The notes below the pieces were generated by a model, which had not been told where the DNA came from, did no database searches, and saw only the letters and a list, made by a program, of their open reading frames with translations. The position numbers and the translations under genes are program-made. Positions 51,249 to 60,847 of a DNA stretch of 64,000 nt are shown in pieces. Positions within the stretch are counted from its first letter, which is position 1. Every line of letters begins with the position of its first letter. Origin of the DNA: Flavobacterium sp. ASV13 (GTDB lineage: Bacteria > Bacteroidota > Bacteroidia > Flavobacteriales > Flavobacteriaceae); NCBI RefSeq assembly GCF_000745775.1, contig NZ_JQJY01000002.1:186001-250000 (forward strand), written 5' to 3'.

Positions 51249-52277
51249 ATGGGATTTTTTGATTTCATGACTGAGGATATTGCAATAGACCTTGGTACCG
51301 CAAACACTTTAATCATTCATAATGATAAAGTTGTTATTGACAGCCCCTCTATCGTAGCACGCGACAGAGTATCAGGCAAAATCATCGCTGTTGGTAAAGA
51401 AGCCAATATGATGCAAGGTAAAACGCATGAAAACATCAAGACCATAAGGCCATTGAAAGATGGAGTAATTGCTGATTTTGATGCTTCTGAAAAAATGATC
51501 AATATGTTCATTAAGAGTATTCCTGCATTGAAAAAAAGAATGTTTACACCAGCTTTAAGAATGGTTGTATGTATTCCGTCTGGAATTACTGAGGTTGAAA
51601 TGCGTGCAGTAAAAGAATCTTGTGAAAGAGTAAACGGAAAAGAAGTTTATTTAATTCACGAGCCAATGGCAGCAGCAATCGGTATTGGTATTGACATTAT
51701 GCAACCAAAAGGAAACATGATTGTAGATATCGGAGGTGGTACAACTGAAATTGCAGTTATCGCTTTAGGTGGAATTGTTTGCGACAAATCTGTAAAAATT
51801 GCAGGTGACGTTTTCACAAATGATATCGTTTATTACATGCGTACACAGCACAACTTATTTGTTGGAGAAAGTACTGCTGAAAAAATTAAAATTCAAATCG
51901 GAGCGGCTATCGAAGATTTAGACGGACCGCCAGAAGATATGTCAGTTCAAGGTAGAGATTTACTTACTGGTAAACCAAAACAAGTTGATGTTTCTTACCG
52001 TGAAATCGCAAAAGCATTAGACAAATCTATTCAGCGTATCGAGGATGCAGTAATGGAAACATTATCTCAAACTCCTCCTGAATTAGCGGCTGATATTTAC
52101 AATACCGGTATTTATTTAGCTGGTGGAGGATCTATGTTAAGAGGTCTTGACAAACGTATTTCTCAAAAAACTGATTTACCAGTTTATATTGCTGAAGATC
52201 CGTTGAGAGCTGTTGTTCGCGGTACTGGAATGGCACTTAAAAACATTGCAAAATTCAAAAGCATCTTAATAAAATAA
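51249..52277 (+). CDS. mreB: rod shape-determining actin homologue MreB
   Basis: A 342-residue actin-fold ATPase that forms membrane-bound filaments guiding cell-wall synthesis. Phosphate loops IAIDLGTANTLI and NMIVDIGGGTTEIAVI and the adenosine segment LAGGGSMLRGLDKRI are intact. The N-terminus has a short hydrophobic MGFFDFMTEDI for membrane contact. It is the first gene of the mre cluster, separated from mreC by a strong hairpin at 52303-52338. Confidence 0.97.
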   Translation: MGFFDFMTEDIAIDLGTANTLIIHNDKVVIDSPSIVARDRVSGKIIAVGKEANMMQGKTHENIKTIRPLKDGVIADFDASEKMINMFIKSIPALKKRMFTPALRMVVCIPSGITEVEMRAVKESCERVNGKEVYLIHEPMAAAIGIGIDIMQPKGNMIVDIGGGTTEIAVIALGGIVCDKSVKIAGDVFTNDIVYYMRTQHNLFVGESTAEKIKIQIGAAIEDLDGPPEDMSVQGRDLLTGKPKQVDVSYREIAKALDKSIQRIEDAVMETLSQTPPELAADIYNTGIYLAGGGSMLRGLDKRISQKTDLPVYIAEDPLRAVVRGTGMALKNIAKFKSILIK

Positions 52278-52302
52278 GATTCAAAACAAATAATTATACT
52301 TT

Positions 52303-52338
52303 TTATTAGAGTTAAATTCAAACATTTAACTCTAATAA
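52303..52338 (+). terminator. 15-bp perfect hairpin between mreB and mreC
   Basis: TTATTAGAGTTAAAT and ATTTAACTCTAATAA pair perfectly around TCAAAC, followed by AATTTTG. The weak T-tract suggests a partial terminator or an mRNA-end stabiliser that lowers mreC-rodA expression relative to mreB. Confidence 0.5.
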
Positions 52339-52386
52339 AATTTTGAAACTTTAAGCATATCCTGAAACAAAATAACCAGACAAGAA

Positions 52387-53211
52387 ATGCAGCAAATATT
52401 TAATTTCATTATAAGAAACAGTAATCGATTGCTGTTTTTGCTGCTTTTAGGTATTTCGTTGACGCTCACAATTCAATCACATTCTTACCATAGAAGCAAA
52501 ATAATCAGCTCTGCCAACTTTTTGAGCGGAGGTGTTTATGAAAGAATTAATCGCATAGACGAATATTTGAATTTAAGAGCTGAAAATGAAGAGCTTGTAC
52601 TCGAAAATGCAAGATTAAAAAGTCTTTTATTCAATAAAGAAGACACCACAAAATTGCCTTTACCTGATACAATTAAAGGAGTAAAACCTGCTGACATTAT
52701 TGTATCAAAAGTGATTCACAATACATACAGTACACACGAAAACTTTCTTACTTTAAATTCTGGATCCAATGAAGGTGTAAAACCAGATATGGGAGTGATA
52801 AACAGTTTAGGGATTGTTGGAGTAATCGATAACACCTCACCTAGATATTCAACTGTGGTTAGTATTTTGAACATGAAATCACAGATCAACGCCAAACTTA
52901 AAAAATCAAATCACTTTGGTTCTTTAACATGGGACGGAAAAAGTACCGGTTTTGTCCAGCTGAAAGATGTTCCAAGATTAGCTTCTGTTAGAAAAGGCGA
53001 TACTATCGTAACAGGAGGGCAATCTGTAATTTTCCCTGAAGGAATCAACATTGGAACTGTTGAAACCGTTTACAAAGAGGAACAAACCAGTTTTTATGTT
53101 ATAAAAGTTAAGTTATTTAACGATATGACAAACCTTGGGCATGTTTACATTATCAAAAGCAAAGACAGAGAAGAACTTATTAATTTAGAAAAAAAGGAAA
53201 AAGATGAATAG
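52387..53211 (+). CDS. mreC: rod shape-determining protein MreC
   Basis: A 274-residue periplasmic scaffold anchored by one N-terminal TM helix (LLFLLLLGISLTLTI). A coiled coil (about 55-80, LRAENEELVLENARLKSLL) precedes the double beta-barrel domain with NTYSTHENFLTLNSGSNEGV and GDTIVTGGQSVIFPEGINIG. It links MreB filaments to PBP2 and RodA. Its end overlaps mreD by 8 nt. Confidence 0.94.
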   Translation: MQQIFNFIIRNSNRLLFLLLLGISLTLTIQSHSYHRSKIISSANFLSGGVYERINRIDEYLNLRAENEELVLENARLKSLLFNKEDTTKLPLPDTIKGVKPADIIVSKVIHNTYSTHENFLTLNSGSNEGVKPDMGVINSLGIVGVIDNTSPRYSTVVSILNMKSQINAKLKKSNHFGSLTWDGKSTGFVQLKDVPRLASVRKGDTIVTGGQSVIFPEGINIGTVETVYKEEQTSFYVIKVKLFNDMTNLGHVYIIKSKDREELINLEKKEKDE

Positions 53212-53710
53212 CGCATTGTTAGTCAATATTTTTCGATTTATTATGTTACTGGCAATTCAGATTGTTATTTTCAACAATATGAATTTTTTAGGATACATAA
53301 GTCCTTTTCCGTATATTCTGTATATCATTCTTTATCCTGTAAACAGTAATAAATCAGGATTGATTATTTCGAGTTTTTTACTCGGATTAACAATGGATAT
53401 GTTTTGTAATTCAGGAGGAATTCATGCAACATCATGCGTAATTCTTGCTTACTACAGGCCTTATATTTTTAAATTTTCATTTGGACTGAGTTATGAATAT
53501 CAAACCATCAAATTAAACGAATCCTTAACGCCAGAACGGTTTTCATTTATTTTGGTATCAGTTTTGCTGCATCATATCGTATTGTTTGTGCTCGAAGCGT
53601 TCCAATTCAAATTCATTTGGGATATTTTACTCCGAACGCTGTTTAGCTCAATTTTTACAATTATAACCTCAATCATAATCATTTATCTTATTAAGCCCAA
53701 TAAACGATGA
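53204..53710 (+). CDS. mreD: rod shape-determining protein MreD
   Basis: A 168-residue hydrophobic inner-membrane protein with about five or six TM segments. It has the MreD-like LGLTMDMFCNSGGIHATSCV. Sequence conservation in this family is low and the call rests partly on position. It overlaps mreC by 8 nt and the PBP2 gene by 4 nt (ATGA), the standard order mreC-mreD-mrdA. Confidence 0.92.
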   Translation: MNSALLVNIFRFIMLLAIQIVIFNNMNFLGYISPFPYILYIILYPVNSNKSGLIISSFLLGLTMDMFCNSGGIHATSCVILAYYRPYIFKFSFGLSYEYQTIKLNESLTPERFSFILVSVLLHHIVLFVLEAFQFKFIWDILLRTLFSSIFTIITSIIIIYLIKPNKR

Positions 53711-55671
53711 GAAAAGTTCTGCTGCCCGCTTTAATTATTATTGCAGGATCTTTACTGGTGATCAGGGTATTTTATTTGCAAATTGTAGACGATTCATTTA
53801 AGCTAAAATCAGAAAACAACGCAATAAAAAAACAGTACGATTATCCCGAGAGAGGTTACATTTACGATAGAAATGGTAAACTTTTAGTTGCCAATCAGGC
53901 TTCTTATGATATCATGGTTATTCCGCGCGATATCAAAGAAGATTTGAATGTTACGGAGTTTTGTTCTTTACTAAACATCACAAAAGAAGAATACGACAAA
54001 AGAATTGCGAAGGCTAAAGTATATAGTCCTCGTCTTCCTTCTGTATTTTTGGCTCAATTAAATAAAAATGAATTTGCTGCTTTTCAAGAAAAAATCAGAA
54101 AATTTGAAGGTTTCTATTTCCAAAAACGTTCACTTCGTGATTACGAAGTAGATTATGGCGCCAATATATTTGGTTTTATCACTCAGGTAAATGAAAACTT
54201 AATTAAAAAAAATCCATATTATAATAGTGGAGATTTAATTGGACAGCAAGGTGTTGAACAAAGCTACGAAGAAGTTTTGCGCGGTATAAAAGGTGTAAAA
54301 TACATTCAGAAAGACAAATACAACCGAGAAATTGGTTCGTATAAAGACGGAAAATACGATACAATTGCTGTTGCCGGAGAAGATATCAATTTAACTATTG
54401 ATGGCGAACTTCAAAAGTATGGCCAAGAGTTAATGATCAATAAAAGAGGTGGAATTGTTGCTATTGAGCCTAAAACCGGTGAAATTCTAGCATTAGTGAC
54501 CGCTCCATCTTTCGACCCTGGAATTTTAGTAGGAAGACAAAAATCCAAGAATTATACACTTTTATATCACGATTCAATAGCAAAACCTTTATACGACAGA
54601 GGGCTTTTAGCAGAATATCCGCCAGGATCGCCATTTAAAATTTTAACTGGACTGGTTGCGCTTCAAGAAGGAGTTATTGATGAGCATACGACTTTTATGT
54701 GTCATCACGGTTTTAGCTACGGACGAGGGCGCTTTATGAAGTGTCACGGCTTTGGACCTCATCAATTAAATAACGGGATTTACAATTCTTGTAATACTTA
54801 TTTTGCACAATCTTACATGCTAACGATTAACAAATACAAGAATCCCGGGTACGCAGTTGATGTTTGGAGCGGGCACGTGAAAAGTTTTGGTCTTGGCCAA
54901 TTTATGGGATATGATTTGCCAACGGGAAGAAAAGGAAATATTCCAACTTCTAAAACTTACAAAAAAATATACCCAAATGGTGGCTGGAGAAGCACCACAA
55001 TTGTATCTAATGCTATTGGTCAAGGTGAAGTTTTAATGACCCCTATTCAATTAGCGAATATGATGGCGACTGTTGCAAATCAAGGTTATTATTACACTCC
55101 TCACATTATTAAAAAAATCGAGGGTAAAAAAATAGATGCAAAATTTACAACTAAACACGAAACTACGATTGATAAAAAGTATTTCCCTCCGGTTATAAAT
55201 GGTTTATTTGACGTTTACAACAAAGGAACGGCTTATGCTCTTAGAGTTGAAGGTATTGATATCTGCGGAAAAACAGGTACAGCTGAGAATTTTGCAAAAA
55301 TCAACGGAGTACGAACAAAACTAAAAGACCACTCTATTTTTGTGGCATTTGCTCCAAAAGACAATCCAAAAATCGCTATTGCAATTATGATTGAAAACGG
55401 AGGTTTTGGTGCAACAGTTGCCGGACCAATTGCAAGTTTGATGATTGAAAAATATTTAAGAAAGAAGATTACAAGAACTGATTTAGAAGTTCGTGTTTTG
55501 AATAAAAGTCTGGTTGCTGAATATGCTAAATTAGGCGGAATAAGTGAAGCAAGCGCAATTGAATCTACACCAAAAGATTCGATTTTAAAAGCTAAAATAG
55601 TTACTCCTAAGCCAGGTGTTCCTAAAACAGAAATGAAGAAAATAGCAACCGATACCACTAAAGAAAACTAA
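53707..55671 (+). CDS. mrdA: penicillin-binding protein 2 (elongasome transpeptidase)
   Basis: A 654-residue class B PBP. After one TM helix (LPALIIIAGSLLVIRVFYL) comes the non-penicillin-binding dimerisation domain (YPERGYIYDRNGKLLVANQ). The transpeptidase domain has the catalytic Ser in GSPFK, the SxN motif in NSCNTYF and the KTG motif in ICGKTGTAEN. It cross-links peptidoglycan during elongation together with RodA. The C-terminus carries a Lys/Pro/Thr-rich tail (about 610-654) of unknown role. It is followed 15 bp later by rodA. Confidence 0.96.
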   Translation: MRKVLLPALIIIAGSLLVIRVFYLQIVDDSFKLKSENNAIKKQYDYPERGYIYDRNGKLLVANQASYDIMVIPRDIKEDLNVTEFCSLLNITKEEYDKRIAKAKVYSPRLPSVFLAQLNKNEFAAFQEKIRKFEGFYFQKRSLRDYEVDYGANIFGFITQVNENLIKKNPYYNSGDLIGQQGVEQSYEEVLRGIKGVKYIQKDKYNREIGSYKDGKYDTIAVAGEDINLTIDGELQKYGQELMINKRGGIVAIEPKTGEILALVTAPSFDPGILVGRQKSKNYTLLYHDSIAKPLYDRGLLAEYPPGSPFKILTGLVALQEGVIDEHTTFMCHHGFSYGRGRFMKCHGFGPHQLNNGIYNSCNTYFAQSYMLTINKYKNPGYAVDVWSGHVKSFGLGQFMGYDLPTGRKGNIPTSKTYKKIYPNGGWRSTTIVSNAIGQGEVLMTPIQLANMMATVANQGYYYTPHIIKKIEGKKIDAKFTTKHETTIDKKYFPPVINGLFDVYNKGTAYALRVEGIDICGKTGTAENFAKINGVRTKLKDHSIFVAFAPKDNPKIAIAIMIENGGFGATVAGPIASLMIEKYLRKKITRTDLEVRVLNKSLVAEYAKLGGISEASAIESTPKDSILKAKIVTPKPGVPKTEMKKIATDTTKEN

Positions 55672-55686
55672 GAAAGATTATTTCAA

Positions 55687-56922
55687 ATGAAAAATCAAAG
55701 TGTAAAAAATAATATTGACTGGATAAGTGTTTTTATCTACATCACGTTAGTAATATTAGGGTGGTTGAATATTTATTCGTCTTCATTACTATCTACAGAA
55801 GGAACGTATCAAAAACAGCTTATTTTTATTGGCTGTACAGTGCCATTAATTTTTGTGGTGCTTTTTGTTGACGGAAAATTCTATGAGAAATATGCTAGTA
55901 TAATATTTGGAGTTGCACTATTATCTCTTGCCGGATTGTTTCTTTTTGGAAAAACAATTGCCGGACAACGATGCTGGTATGCTATAGGAAGTTTTACTTT
56001 ACAACCTTCAGAATTTGCAAAAGCAGCCACGTCATTAGCGCTGGCAAAATATCTGAGCGACACACAAATCAACCTCAAGGATGTCAATAGGCAGATACAG
56101 GCGCTTGCTATTGTATTTTTGCCTGTCTTGCTGATTTTACCTCAGCCTGATCCTGGAAGTGCTTTAATTTACAGTATTTTTATTATTGTTTTATACAGAG
56201 AAGGTTTACCTTCTTGGTATGTATGGACCGGTTTTATTACTATTTTATTATTTGTATTAACACTTATTCTTGAACCTTATGTAGTTATTATTATAGCTGC
56301 GGTTGTTCTAGCAATTATACATTTCAAAGGCCGAGTTGTGGACAGGAATTTATTAATGAGTAGTATACTTTTGGCTATTATTTCTGCTTTTGTTTTCTCT
56401 GTTGACTATGTATTTGACCATGTTTTCAAACAACATCACAGAGACCGTTTTAATATTTTACTTGGAAAAACAGTCGATATGAAAGGTATTGGTTATAACA
56501 CTAACCAATCTGAAATTGCTATTGGATCAGGTGGATGGCTTGGAAAAGGTTTTTTACAAGGCACACAAACCAAAGGAGGATTTGTACCTGAACAACATAC
56601 CGATTATATTTTTACAACCGTTGGTGAAGAATGGGGTTTTGTAGGCTCATTAGTTGTGATCGCACTTTTTGTCGGTTTATTTTTAAGAGTAATTTATTTA
56701 GCAGAAAGACAAAAAACTAAATTTAGCCGTGTTTATGGTTACTGTGTCGCAGGAATCTTATTCATTCACTTTTTTGTAAACATTGCTATGGTTATCGGTA
56801 TTTTCCCAACTATTGGAGTTCCTTTGCCCTTCTTTTCATATGGTGGCTCCGGACTCTGGGGCTTCACAATTTTGTTGTTTATCTTCTTAAAAATGGATGC
56901 CAACAAAGTAAATGAATGGTAG
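55687..56922 (+). CDS. rodA: SEDS glycosyltransferase RodA
   Basis: A 411-residue polytopic SEDS-family peptidoglycan polymerase. It shows the motifs QPDPGSALIYS, PEQHTDYIFTTVGEEWGF and GVPLPFFSYGGSGLWGF. It polymerises lipid II and is partnered by the PBP2 gene immediately upstream, completing mreBCD-mrdA-rodA. FtsW is the alternative, but the neighbourhood points to RodA. Confidence 0.95.
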   Translation: MKNQSVKNNIDWISVFIYITLVILGWLNIYSSSLLSTEGTYQKQLIFIGCTVPLIFVVLFVDGKFYEKYASIIFGVALLSLAGLFLFGKTIAGQRCWYAIGSFTLQPSEFAKAATSLALAKYLSDTQINLKDVNRQIQALAIVFLPVLLILPQPDPGSALIYSIFIIVLYREGLPSWYVWTGFITILLFVLTLILEPYVVIIIAAVVLAIIHFKGRVVDRNLLMSSILLAIISAFVFSVDYVFDHVFKQHHRDRFNILLGKTVDMKGIGYNTNQSEIAIGSGGWLGKGFLQGTQTKGGFVPEQHTDYIFTTVGEEWGFVGSLVVIALFVGLFLRVIYLAERQKTKFSRVYGYCVAGILFIHFFVNIAMVIGIFPTIGVPLPFFSYGGSGLWGFTILLFIFLKMDANKVNEW

Positions 56923-57053
56923 GTTTTTTAAAATTTGAATATTTAAATTCCAAAATACACTGAACTGTTATTTTCGAATATTAATATTGAGAAACATAAT
57001 TATAGTAAATCCAAAAGATAATTTTTCTTCAAAAATATCTCCAGAATAATCTA

Positions 57054-57093
57054 AATAAAAAAAGTCCGAAGCTTTAAAACTTCGGACTTTTTT
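57054..57093. terminator. bidirectional terminator between rodA and dedA
   Basis: AAAGTCCGAAG and CTTCGGACTTT form a perfect 11-bp stem with A and T runs on either side. Confidence 0.87.
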
Positions 57094-57097
57094 ATGT

Positions 57098-57784
57098 TTA
57101 TATTTTTTCTTGATGACTTGTTCTCTTTTTAATAAGCTTTAAGAAAACTGGGAATGTTGAAACAATTATTATTCCTATTACAATAACTTCAATGTGTTCT
57201 TTTAAATCAATTCCATGTTCTAAAAATACTCCGTATAAATAATGTCCGGAAAAGATCAAGATGAAAGACCATAAAAATGAACTTAAGATATTATAGAACA
57301 TAAATTTCTTTTTATCCATTGAAACTATTCCTGCAATAATTGGTGCAAAAGTTCTAAAGATTGGAAGGAAACGAGCATAAATAATAGCCTTCCCACCATA
57401 TTTTTCAAAAAAGTCTTTAGATTGTAATAAGTATTTTTTCTTGAACCAAAATGTATCTTCTTTTTTAAACAGATAATAACCACTTTTTGCTCCAAACCAA
57501 TATCCGGTCATATTTCCTAAAACTCCCATAATAGCGACTAAGGTTGAGAGAATGAACACATTTACAAAATCACTTGGAATAGAAATAACATTTTCGATTA
57601 AGTCACGGCTGTAAATCCCTGATAAAAAAAGTAAACTGTCACCAGGAAGGAAAAAACCAGCAAAGAGTCCGGTTTCTGCAAAAACAATAAACAGCACTAT
57701 GTATAAACCAATTTGAAAACCGCCGATGCTTAAAGTGATATAAAATTCAGGGTTAACTAATTGTGTCCAATCAAAATTATTCAT
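57098..57784 (-). CDS. DedA family membrane protein
   Basis: A 228-residue inner-membrane protein of the DedA (SNARE-associated) family. It has FAETGLFAGFFLPGDSLLFLSG, GNMTGYWFGAKSGYYLF and the hallmark YARFLPIFRTFAPIIAGIVSM with its essential Arg residues. Members flip phospholipids or undecaprenyl phosphate and affect envelope homeostasis. It lies next to cell-wall genes but is on the opposite strand. Confidence 0.93.
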   Translation of the reverse strand: MNNFDWTQLVNPEFYITLSIGGFQIGLYIVLFIVFAETGLFAGFFLPGDSLLFLSGIYSRDLIENVISIPSDFVNVFILSTLVAIMGVLGNMTGYWFGAKSGYYLFKKEDTFWFKKKYLLQSKDFFEKYGGKAIIYARFLPIFRTFAPIIAGIVSMDKKKFMFYNILSSFLWSFILIFSGHYLYGVFLEHGIDLKEHIEVIVIGIIIVSTFPVFLKLIKKRTSHQEKI

Positions 57785-57881
57785 AAAAATGGTTTGGTTA
57801 TACTTATTTTAAGATGGTGAAAGTAACAATAATTTACTTCAACCACAATAAAATGCGGTATTTTAAAGATTAATTAACTAT

Positions 57882-57912
57882 AAAAAAAGCCTCAAGAAAA
57901 AACTTGAGGCTT
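57882..57912 (-). terminator. terminator of the metal-handling cluster
   Basis: Minus strand: AAGCCTCAAG and CTTGAGGCTT form a 10-bp stem followed by T6, directly after the HMA-protein gene. Confidence 0.85.
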
Positions 57913-57921
57913 CAAATATTA

Positions 57922-58263
57922 TTATTCTCTTACATACTTGCAACAGCTATGCAAATTATCATAATCAGCCTGAGTAGCTTTAACCTCTTTAGTGTCATGG
58001 CCTACTTTAGCAATAGCATTATTTAAATCGGCTGGCGATGATTTTTCTTCATTCAAAATCACAGCAAGCTGATGCGACGTAATGTCCCAAGTTGCAGTTT
58101 TTACACCAGGCACACTGAAAGCTGCTTTTTCAATACGTTTCTTACATTGCTCACAGTTTCCGTTAACTTCTGTTGTGTATTTTAAATTCTTATTCTTTTT
58201 AGTTTGGGCTTGCGCCGAAAAACCTAAAAACCCAATTATTGCTATTAAAATTATTTTTTTCAT
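57922..58263 (-). CDS. exported HMA-domain metal-binding protein
   Basis: A 113-residue protein with a signal peptide (MKKIILIAIIGFLGFSAQAQ). Its heavy-metal-associated domain has the metal pair Cys37 and Cys40 in NGNCEQCKKRIEKA. Two further Cys lie near the end (HSCCKYV). It should bind copper or another soft metal in the periplasm. It is 30 bp downstream of the TonB receptor gene, so the two are one operon, with a HYC_CC_PP protein upstream. Confidence 0.88.
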   Translation of the reverse strand: MKKIILIAIIGFLGFSAQAQTKKNKNLKYTTEVNGNCEQCKKRIEKAAFSVPGVKTATWDITSHQLAVILNEEKSSPADLNNAIAKVGHDTKEVKATQADYDNLHSCCKYVRE

Positions 58264-58293
58264 TTTATTTTAAATTTGATATTGTTATTGAAA

Positions 58294-60300
58294 TTATTTT
58301 ATTTTAAATCGTAATCCTGCGTAATACATTTGTCCAAAAATTGGAGAATACGCAACAGAAGCATCAAAATTTGGTCCAAATGGATCATCAGCGCCTAAAA
58401 TCGCTTTTTGCTGTTTATAATTTCCGATATTCTCTCCGCCAATATAGACTTCAAAAACATCAGAAAAAACTCTTGTAACCTGTGCATTCATAACAGCATA
58501 CGCTGGAGAAAAATCAGGAAACTGATCTTCTGTCGGATTTGATGCAGTATAAGGCAATTGTTGATTTCCTGTCCAGTTGAACGTATAATCAAACTTCCAT
58601 TGTTTTCCATTATCTGAAGTCGTTTCATATTCCAGATTCCCCAGGAAACGGTGTTTGGCCTGCAACGGGCGCTGAAAAGTTCCTCTCAAATAATCGGTTT
58701 GAATATCATAATATTTATAAGCTGTTCTTAAATTCAAATTATGAATAAGCTCATAATTAAACTCTAGTTGAAAACTATTTGCAAATGAACTTCCTTTTAA
58801 ATTATAAAACAAAACATCTTGCGGACTTTGCATTAAATCGACAACGGCCTGATTCTGAAAATCAGTTCTGTAGAAATCAAATCCAGCTTCGGCATTTTTA
58901 TTAAAAAGTCTAAACTTTTGCGAAAAGCTGATTCCGTAATTCCACGCAATTTCTGGATTTAATCCGTAGATTTTTCCGTTTGTATCCAAAATTGAAAATG
59001 TTCTGGAACTAGCAAAAAGTTGTTGATTCTCGGCAAAAATATTAGCTGAACGTTTTCCTCTTCCAGCAGAAAAACGAATTACTCCATTTTTCCAGGGATT
59101 ATATCTCATATGCAGACGAGGCGTCACAAAAAAGCCCAATCGATTATGATTATCAACTCTTCCACCTAAAATCAAACTAAAATTATCCGTATTATCATAA
59201 GTATACTCAAAGAATGCTCCAACCGAATTATCAATTCGGCTGTAATCATTTACATTCACAAATTCCTGATATTGATCGTATGTAAAATTCAATCCGGTTG
59301 TAAATTTATGTTTTGTATTATTGATAATCGAATTGAAAATCAAATTCGAATAAAAGCTATTCTGCTTAATATCATATAAATTCAAACCGAAATAAGAATT
59401 TTGATTATGACTATTAAAAGCATTTTGAAAACCAATACTTTGATAAGGCATATCTTTAAAAACATAACCGATCTTAGTTGATACATCAAAACGTTCTGTG
59501 TTGATTTCTGAACCCCAGTGATTTGTAGTTCCGCGGTCAATATCTTTATCAAAATCAACTTCTCCCGTTTGTTTCTTATCATTCATATATCTGAAATTGA
59601 TAAAACTTACCAAACCGCTTTCAGGATCATAATATTGATAGCGATTTAAAATATTGATTTGTTTTCCTAACGGATTATCTAAAAATCCGTCATTATTCAT
59701 ATCGTTTTTTGCGACACGAGTATTTCCATGAACAAACAAGCTTGTCGCCCACTTATCAGATAGTTTTTTATTGAAATGTGTATTCAATTCAAAACGCGCA
59801 TCTGTAGAACCATAAGCATTTAAGAAAAATGGAATATCGCTCAAGGGCTTTAAAAGTTCGGTATTAATCTGCCCCGAAATACTTTCATAACCATTAATAA
59901 CACTCCCCGCTCCTTTTGTAATCTGAACACTTTCAATCCATGTTCCGGGCGTAAAAGACAATCCGTAAGCTTGGGAAGCTCCACGAACTGAAGGAATATT
60001 TTCTTCGGTAATCATCAAATACGGACTTGTTAAACCTAGCATTTTTATTTGCTTGGTTCCCGTTAAAGCATCTGAAAAATTGACATCAATAGATGGATTC
60101 GTTTCAAAGCTTTCTGCCAAATTACAGCATGCCGCTTTTAGCAATTCTTTACTTGTAATAACAGTTGTATTGGATGTAAGTGTATAGGATTTTTTAATTC
60201 CCTTTTGCTTTTTGGTGACTTTTACTTCCTGCAAATCTTCCTGCGAAAAGGCAGTAACAGAGAGCAAAATCATGCCCAAAAGCATTATATTTTTGTGCAT
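58294..60300 (-). CDS. TonB-dependent receptor of a metal (probably copper) cluster
   Basis: About 668 residues. The ATG at 60300 is preferred because it opens a signal peptide (MHKNIMLLGMILLSVTAFSQ). Plug domain: TSKELLKAACCNLAESFETN, IKMLGLTSPYLMITEENIPS, VQITKGAGSVINGYESISGQ. A barrel follows, ending in YYAGLRFKIK. A CC pair in the plug (about residue 59) is unusual for generic receptors. Its neighbours, an HMA protein and a Cys-rich HYC_CC_PP protein, suggest metal uptake; the ligand itself is inferred. Confidence 0.87.
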   Translation of the reverse strand: MHKNIMLLGMILLSVTAFSQEDLQEVKVTKKQKGIKKSYTLTSNTTVITSKELLKAACCNLAESFETNPSIDVNFSDALTGTKQIKMLGLTSPYLMITEENIPSVRGASQAYGLSFTPGTWIESVQITKGAGSVINGYESISGQINTELLKPLSDIPFFLNAYGSTDARFELNTHFNKKLSDKWATSLFVHGNTRVAKNDMNNDGFLDNPLGKQINILNRYQYYDPESGLVSFINFRYMNDKKQTGEVDFDKDIDRGTTNHWGSEINTERFDVSTKIGYVFKDMPYQSIGFQNAFNSHNQNSYFGLNLYDIKQNSFYSNLIFNSIINNTKHKFTTGLNFTYDQYQEFVNVNDYSRIDNSVGAFFEYTYDNTDNFSLILGGRVDNHNRLGFFVTPRLHMRYNPWKNGVIRFSAGRGKRSANIFAENQQLFASSRTFSILDTNGKIYGLNPEIAWNYGISFSQKFRLFNKNAEAGFDFYRTDFQNQAVVDLMQSPQDVLFYNLKGSSFANSFQLEFNYELIHNLNLRTAYKYYDIQTDYLRGTFQRPLQAKHRFLGNLEYETTSDNGKQWKFDYTFNWTGNQQLPYTASNPTEDQFPDFSPAYAVMNAQVTRVFSDVFEVYIGGENIGNYKQQKAILGADDPFGPNFDASVAYSPIFGQMYYAGLRFKIK

Positions 60301-60403
60301 ATAAATGATTTTAATGTTATTAGAAAAGCTGTTTCTAATTCTTCTTTTAGAAAAAACAGCAAATTTCAAGCGCAAAAAATTGGCTTGATTCTAAACATTA
60401 AAA

Positions 60404-60802
60404 TCAGGAATAAAAAATGTATTGATTGTATAATTTAAATAAAGGCGGCGCATTAGCATCAGCATAATACGAAGTGATCTGATTGCTTTTAAAATTTGGA
60501 ACAGCTAAAAAAGCAATTGTTTTATATTCCTGAATTACAGCTGGAAAATCAAGCTGAAAAAAGAATATTTTGACAGTAGCATTATCTGATTTCTTTTCGA
60601 AATGAACGACTTTGTCTTTACAGCAAGAAGATTTCTTTTCATTATCTCCACAGCATTTCTTTTCTGGAGCAGCGTTCGACGTTGTATTTAGAGAAACAGA
60701 AGCGATTTCGCCTCCGCAATAATGCACATCAAAAGCAAACCCAATGTTGGAAACCAACAATAGGAAAGCTAAAAATAATCCTGTGCACTTTTTTAAATTC
60801 AT
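60404..60802 (-). CDS. HYC_CC_PP family protein
   Basis: A 132-residue exported protein carrying all three elements of the family name: HYC in DVHYCGGE, CC in KKCCGDN and again SSCCKDK, and PP in ANAPPLFKLY. An N-terminal signal peptide (GLFLAFLLLVSNIGFAF) is visible. The family is Bacteroidota-specific and of unknown function; the cysteines suggest metal binding. It precedes the TonB receptor and HMA genes. Its -7 box is so close to the ATG that the mRNA may be leaderless. Confidence 0.9.
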   Translation of the reverse strand: MNLKKCTGLFLAFLLLVSNIGFAFDVHYCGGEIASVSLNTTSNAAPEKKCCGDNEKKSSCCKDKVVHFEKKSDNATVKIFFFQLDFPAVIQEYKTIAFLAVPNFKSNQITSYYADANAPPLFKLYNQYIFYS

Positions 60803-60806
60803 ATTG

Positions 60807-60814
60807 CAAAATTA
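60807..60814 (-). promoter_or_regulatory. promoter -7 box of the HYC_CC_PP gene
   Basis: Minus strand TAATTTTG is an exact match and ends only 4 bp before the ATG, so transcription would start at or almost at the start codon. Confidence 0.5.
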
Positions 60815-60847
60815 TTTAAAAAGACCGAAAAAAGATTTAATGATTTG

